A stretch of DNA of 64,000 bases from Leptoclinus maculatus (lineage: Eukaryota; Chordata; Actinopteri; Perciformes; Stichaeidae), in the NCBI GenBank assembly GCA_032191485.1, contig JAVDOI010000016.1, forward strand, positions 8,466,270 through 8,530,269, written 5' to 3'. The position numbers were made by a program, and so were the translations under genes. A model generated the notes under the pieces. That model searched no databases. It saw nothing but the letters and a program-made list of their open reading frames with translations, and had not been told where the DNA came from. How positions within the stretch are numbered: position 1 is the first letter of the stretch; the number at the start of each line of letters is the position of its first letter. Positions 59,705 through 64,000 of this stretch are shown here, in pieces.

Positions 59705-61200
59705 GTCACGCTAGCCGCAAGCTCTGAAACTGATACCTATGTGTCGAACCGAGACAGAACGTAGCAACAGGTATAGCAGAATTTCAGTGGTGGTTAGGGG
59801 TGATTACCATGCTTCTGAATATAAGATAAACCCTCCTCCTGAGACTAATATTGGCTTTTGAGAGTTGTAGACTTTCCTTAAATGTGTGGGTCTCTTTTTA
59901 AGTTTTGAAGTGTCCTCACCAACTATTAGTCACAGCCAGTGACCTGGCTACATGTGTAAGCACAGCTTTTCACCATAATATATAAAACAGGCACAAAGAG
60001 AATTGCTAATTGGGATTAAAGTCTCTATTAGCATCAGTAGGACAACCAGAATAAGTCTGAGCATTGTGTAAAAGCAGTGATTACAGAATAATTTACTGTA
60101 TATCTTATTTGTTAATGTGCTATTTATTAATAGTCTTTGGCACTTTGAAAGCTTTATTGAAACTCTTTACAGTGAGGTTTCTCTACAGGCGATACTGAGG
60201 GCCTTTCGCTCTAACTTAAGTCAGTACTGCTTCGTCTCATTCCACAAGGAGTGGAGTTTCATCTTTATTTTTGTCTGTCTGTTATAAGCTAAGGTTGTCT
60301 TTATTTTTGGTAAGATAGTCGTCTTACTAAATCATAAGCTGCTGTGTTCAAGGCCAAGACCAAGACAGTCGACACTCAATTGAACTGCCCTTATTTATCA
60401 TACCTGAGTGGGTGAATGCAGTACAGTTGTACATTGGGATATTTTCACACCCACTGTCTTCAACTGTACAAGAGGGGTTCTTAATGAGGATGAAACTCCG
60501 GTGTAAATTTGTATACCTCTGGTTGAGTAGTGAAGCCACCTCAGACTGAAACATAGAACCAGACTTCTCAGTCTTAACTTGAAAAGAGATATATATATTT
60601 GCATTTATTTTGTATTCAATTGAAATACACTCAGAGAAGAGGTCTCCCTCAGACAAGGCTAATGAAGGATTTACCTTTTGTGCTGTGTGATTATATATTA
60701 TTGAAACATGTGTCAGGACTCTTGCCCAATTGCCTTATGTGAGTTGCACACCTGATGAGAAAAAAAAATTAAAAGTGCAAGTTATGGAAATAAATTGGGG
60801 CTTAAATTTTCTGTCTAATGACAGTTGTTTTGTGTCTGTTTTTAAGGAACACTTCAAAAATTAAAATCCCGTATTTATAATGAAAAAGAGGGACCATTCA
60901 ACAAATCTTTAAGAAAGGGTTACTGTGATTCAACATTTGTGTAACCAAACAAATATTTTGCTTTAAAACAAGATCCAAACTTGTTATATCATTAATGATA
61001 ATGTTGTGATATTTGTCACACTTCCTTTTACAGAGCAACAATTTTTTTTTTTTTTTACAGTGTTAAAAAAATGGCACATTTTTTTTTCAAAGAATATTTT
61101 TGCCCACTGTATGTTCCGTAAATAAACCAAATTTTCTACTTGTGACAAAATATGTTTTGCTGTCTGTAATATTCCTTATTCATATACTGAATAAATGTAT
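59705..61200 (+). other. scd: scd 3'UTR
   Basis: The long AT-rich trailer contains several AATAAA signals, at 60789-60794, 61121-61126 and 61190-61195. The expected 3'UTR is therefore 1.1 to 1.5 kb. SCD messages in vertebrates have long 3'UTRs. Which signal is used is not known. Confidence 0.6.
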
Positions 61201-64000
61201 GATCATAACATTTCTGTTACATTCTTTATCAGTGGCTTGTGGATACCACAATAATAACAGCTACTGATAATGAACTATTGTGAGTATATTAACTATACTA
61301 AAAAAAGAATAAAACATAAGTCACTGTCAAAAATAATAGAAACGTGGTGCTAAGTTATAAAATGAAGGTTGTCATAATTGAAACTTATGTTGCACTGTGA
61401 CATACAATATTATTATAAATATATTTAATATGTTAAATGTCCCAAAAGTATGAGCTTAAGTGCAACTGAATCATGTAAAAAGATGTTTTCATTGGATATT
61501 ATATTATTATTGGACACATTCCCATAGTGCAGTATACTGACGTAGTATTAGACATGATTGGAATACTTGGGATAGAGATACAGACCGTTGTGTCCGTCTA
61601 CACAATGTGCTTTTCTATACTGATCGCACGAGTACACAACAGGATTTAAAACGTCTCTTAAATGCTTTTATCTTCATCTCGCCGCTCCTGTTTTTGGACA
61701 TGTTGCGCTTGTTTAATTGACAGCCATGTCTGCTGTCTACATGCCTATTCTGATGGGGATCTACCTCTGCTTTTCATGCGTTACTCGCCCGTCTCGCCCA
61801 CATTTAACGCCGTTGCACTTGTAACACCAACATGCATATTTAAAATAGCTGCAGATATTGTTCAAACATTCCTTAAGGGTTCATGGAGGACAGACTTCTA
61901 TTGGTACAGACGGTGCTTAGTGTTTTGCAGCTTCATGTGTCCAGTCTTGCAGACTTAAAAACTTGAAACAGCCTGATTTGCTCAGCAGTGGGTGAGCAAA
62001 AAGATAATTTCCTCCCTGTGGGTCTTTAAAATAAAGAAGATTTTGTGTATCTTATCAACACATCTTTCAACCATTTGAAGGAGCTGTGAACTGGCTCCCT
62101 CTGCTGGTGAATGACTTCATGGCAAGTCAAAAGAAAACGAGCGACACGTCTGCTCTGTGCAAAAGCAGTAAATGCGATTTGCTTGTTGCAAAATTGGTGG
62201 TTTTGGCACAAAATGCTGCAGTCTGCTCCAGAGTGGAGCCGCCGCTCAGAGTCCCGTCCAAATGTTCATGTAAGTGGTCCCACCACCGATGATCTGTGAT
62301 GCCCCAACAGTGACATCAGCCTGTTGTCCATTGGCTGCTGACTGTCAGGCCATCCTCTTCGTGGCATGTAACACCTCGGTGTTGATCACATTGCCAGTCA
62401 GAGCTCAGACTCATCACTGCGGACAGTCACGCAGTTTCAATTCTTGCAGACTTGTGTAACATTGAGGACTTGTTATCTGGTGTAATGCTGCTGCTGCTGC
62501 TGCTGCTGCTGGCAGCCTTTCTGATGTCTCAGACTTGAGATGATTCAGATAGTCTTACTGATAAAGGCTTACATGTTGTATTCCCATCGGCGCAAATTAG
62601 ACGCACATTTCAGCGGACTCAAGCGACCAAATGTGTACAAAAGACGGAAGGGCCGCTATTTTCACGTTGAACGACAATTGCGGACGTTTACTGACACCTC
62701 GCTCTTGGGAAACGACTTGTTATAATAACATATAGGCATGACTGCGCACTTTTGGTGACGTTTCAAGGGATCATTTGTCTTGTATAAAAATGCTAAAACA
62801 ACAGGATGGATCCTGCTGTTGTCTAACTTTACTTGTCATTCCTTTGTAAATCTTAATCCAAAAACATCCCTCAGAAGTCCCCCCCCCTCTCCCCTCCCCT
62901 CCCCTCCAAATCACTTTTCTTTAATCCTAATTTGCACACAAGAAGTTTGCTAAAGGGCTGCCTGTGCCAAAGGAAAGGGTCCTAAGGGTCAGACGGGGTT
63001 ATTGGGGAATAACCCTCCATGCAGTGTTAGGTAGGGACCGTCTGGATTAGTGATGCAAATGCCCCATATCTGATCAATGGCTCGGCCTTCAGCCTGCCCC
63101 AATGCACCTTTTATTTTCTGTTGGAGGGGTCATCATCGGAGATAATCTCTCTGTTAAATTCTCATAAAATCATGATTGAAATATTGCAGGAAAACGTGAA
63201 AATTACAAACATGCGATGCAAATGTCTCATTCAAGTGAATCGTCTACCACAAAACACTCTCTTCACAAAATCACACATTGTATGACATTGTCTTATTTGC
63301 ACATGTCGGAAATAATAACCAAAATAGACCTATCGTCTCATCCAATGAAATGCTGCCTCTGTAACTGCGCAGATCGGGGGGGAAAAGAGAAGTGATACCC
63401 CCGGTGATTATTCTAAGAAACGGCCACCTGCAGTCGATCCTTTTGTGGAAATAGCTTTTTATATGTCGCCGATTTTTTAAAATATAATGAGCCGGTTTGA
63501 TCCCATTTGAAATGAAGTGGTCAGGTGACACATTTTTGAGGCTGTATCGGCCTCCATGTGATTAATAGTCTGTTTCAGGGTGATAAACATTGATTCAATC
63601 ACACCTTTGTTGAACCACGAATTACTTCCTCGAGAACGAACAGTATTTGTAAACTATCAAACTAACAATTCGTCATCCAGAGGACTATCTTCCACTAATC
63701 CCCGACAATCAACTGCGCCGTTAGATTGCCTAAATAAACTTTTTTTCTCCGTCCAAAAATTCAAGGGATCAGTGTTACACTTTTCCTATAGGATTAAAGA
63801 GATCTTCCTTTGCTCTTGAATAGAGGCAGGGAACCTACCGTTGCCCGGCCCTGAAGGCCCAGGGTGCCCTTTTGATCATTTCAGTCTCTCGTTGGTGCAA
63901 TACTTCTGATTGGCCAAGAGAGTAAGAAGGGGGAAAATCTTTAATTAAGCAGATAATCTCTTGTTGGGACGAGAGCAGCTCCATTTCAGAGCCCCCTCCT
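61201..64000. other. Intergenic, no supported gene
   Basis: Short frames only (up to 98 codons). A (GCT)8 repeat is at 62487-62510 and a CCCT-rich stretch near 62881-62907. The part from about 62940 to 63200 and 63840-64000 has balanced composition with octamer (ATGCAAAT, near 63054), GATA and CCAAT-type words. It may be regulatory DNA for a gene beyond the window. Confidence 0.5.
62487..62510. repeat. (GCT)8 trinucleotide repeat
   Basis: Eight perfect GCT units outside any supported coding region. Confidence 0.95.

Noticed and set aside
61662..61958. 98-codon frame downstream of scd
   Set aside because: Isolated, Cys-rich by chance, no flanking exons or homology.

Overview
The window is vertebrate nuclear DNA, almost certainly from a ray-finned (teleost, probably percomorph-like) fish. 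Intron-containing vertebrate genes are packed into 64 kb. Introns vary from about 100 bases to 11 kb with ordinary GT-AG borders. Dinucleotide microsatellites are abundant, and the interspersed repeats (an L2/Rex-like LINE, hAT-type fragments, short inverted-repeat elements) look like families common in fish. No prokaryotic, plasmid, CRISPR or viral gene set is seen.

I could reconstruct seven protein-coding genes exon by exon. In six of them every exon joins in frame. In order: sar1a-type small GTPase of COPII (+, 1981-3468); tysnd1 peroxisomal processing protease ending in SKL (+, 5429-7625); spock2/testican-2 (-, 10124-35447, 11 coding exons including a 9-base microexon); ddit4/REDD1 (+, 42293-43156); dnajb12 ER-anchored J protein (-, 45653-48217); trmt2b tRNA/rRNA uracil-5-methyltransferase (+, 48519-52820); scd stearoyl-CoA desaturase (+, 55239-59704). 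trmt2b is the exception: it needs either a 74-base intron or a one-base correction near 48870-48905.

Layout: 1-8 kb holds two compact same-strand genes, an order (sar1a then tysnd1) that matches human 10q22 as I remember it. 8-35.5 kb is spock2, whose two large introns (about 7.7 and 11 kb) hold repeats, a 240-base direct duplication, a MITE-like inverted repeat and possible regulatory DNA. 35.5-42 kb is a gene-free interval upstream of both spock2 and ddit4. 42-53 kb is ddit4, then dnajb12 and trmt2b head to head across about 300 bases. 54-61 kb is scd with a separate 5' untranslated exon and a long 3'UTR. 61.3-64 kb has no gene I can support.

The genes are not an operon or pathway. They are a conserved chromosomal neighbourhood: secretory transport (sar1a), peroxisomal enzyme maturation (tysnd1), extracellular proteoglycan (spock2), stress control of mTORC1 (ddit4), ER-membrane chaperoning (dnajb12), mitochondrial RNA modification (trmt2b) and lipid desaturation in the ER (scd). 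No new multi-gene system was recognised. The best leads are the spock2 microexon, the trmt2b frame break, the nested transposons in its last intron, the duplicated intronic segment in spock2, and an exon-like orphan frame downstream of dnajb12.
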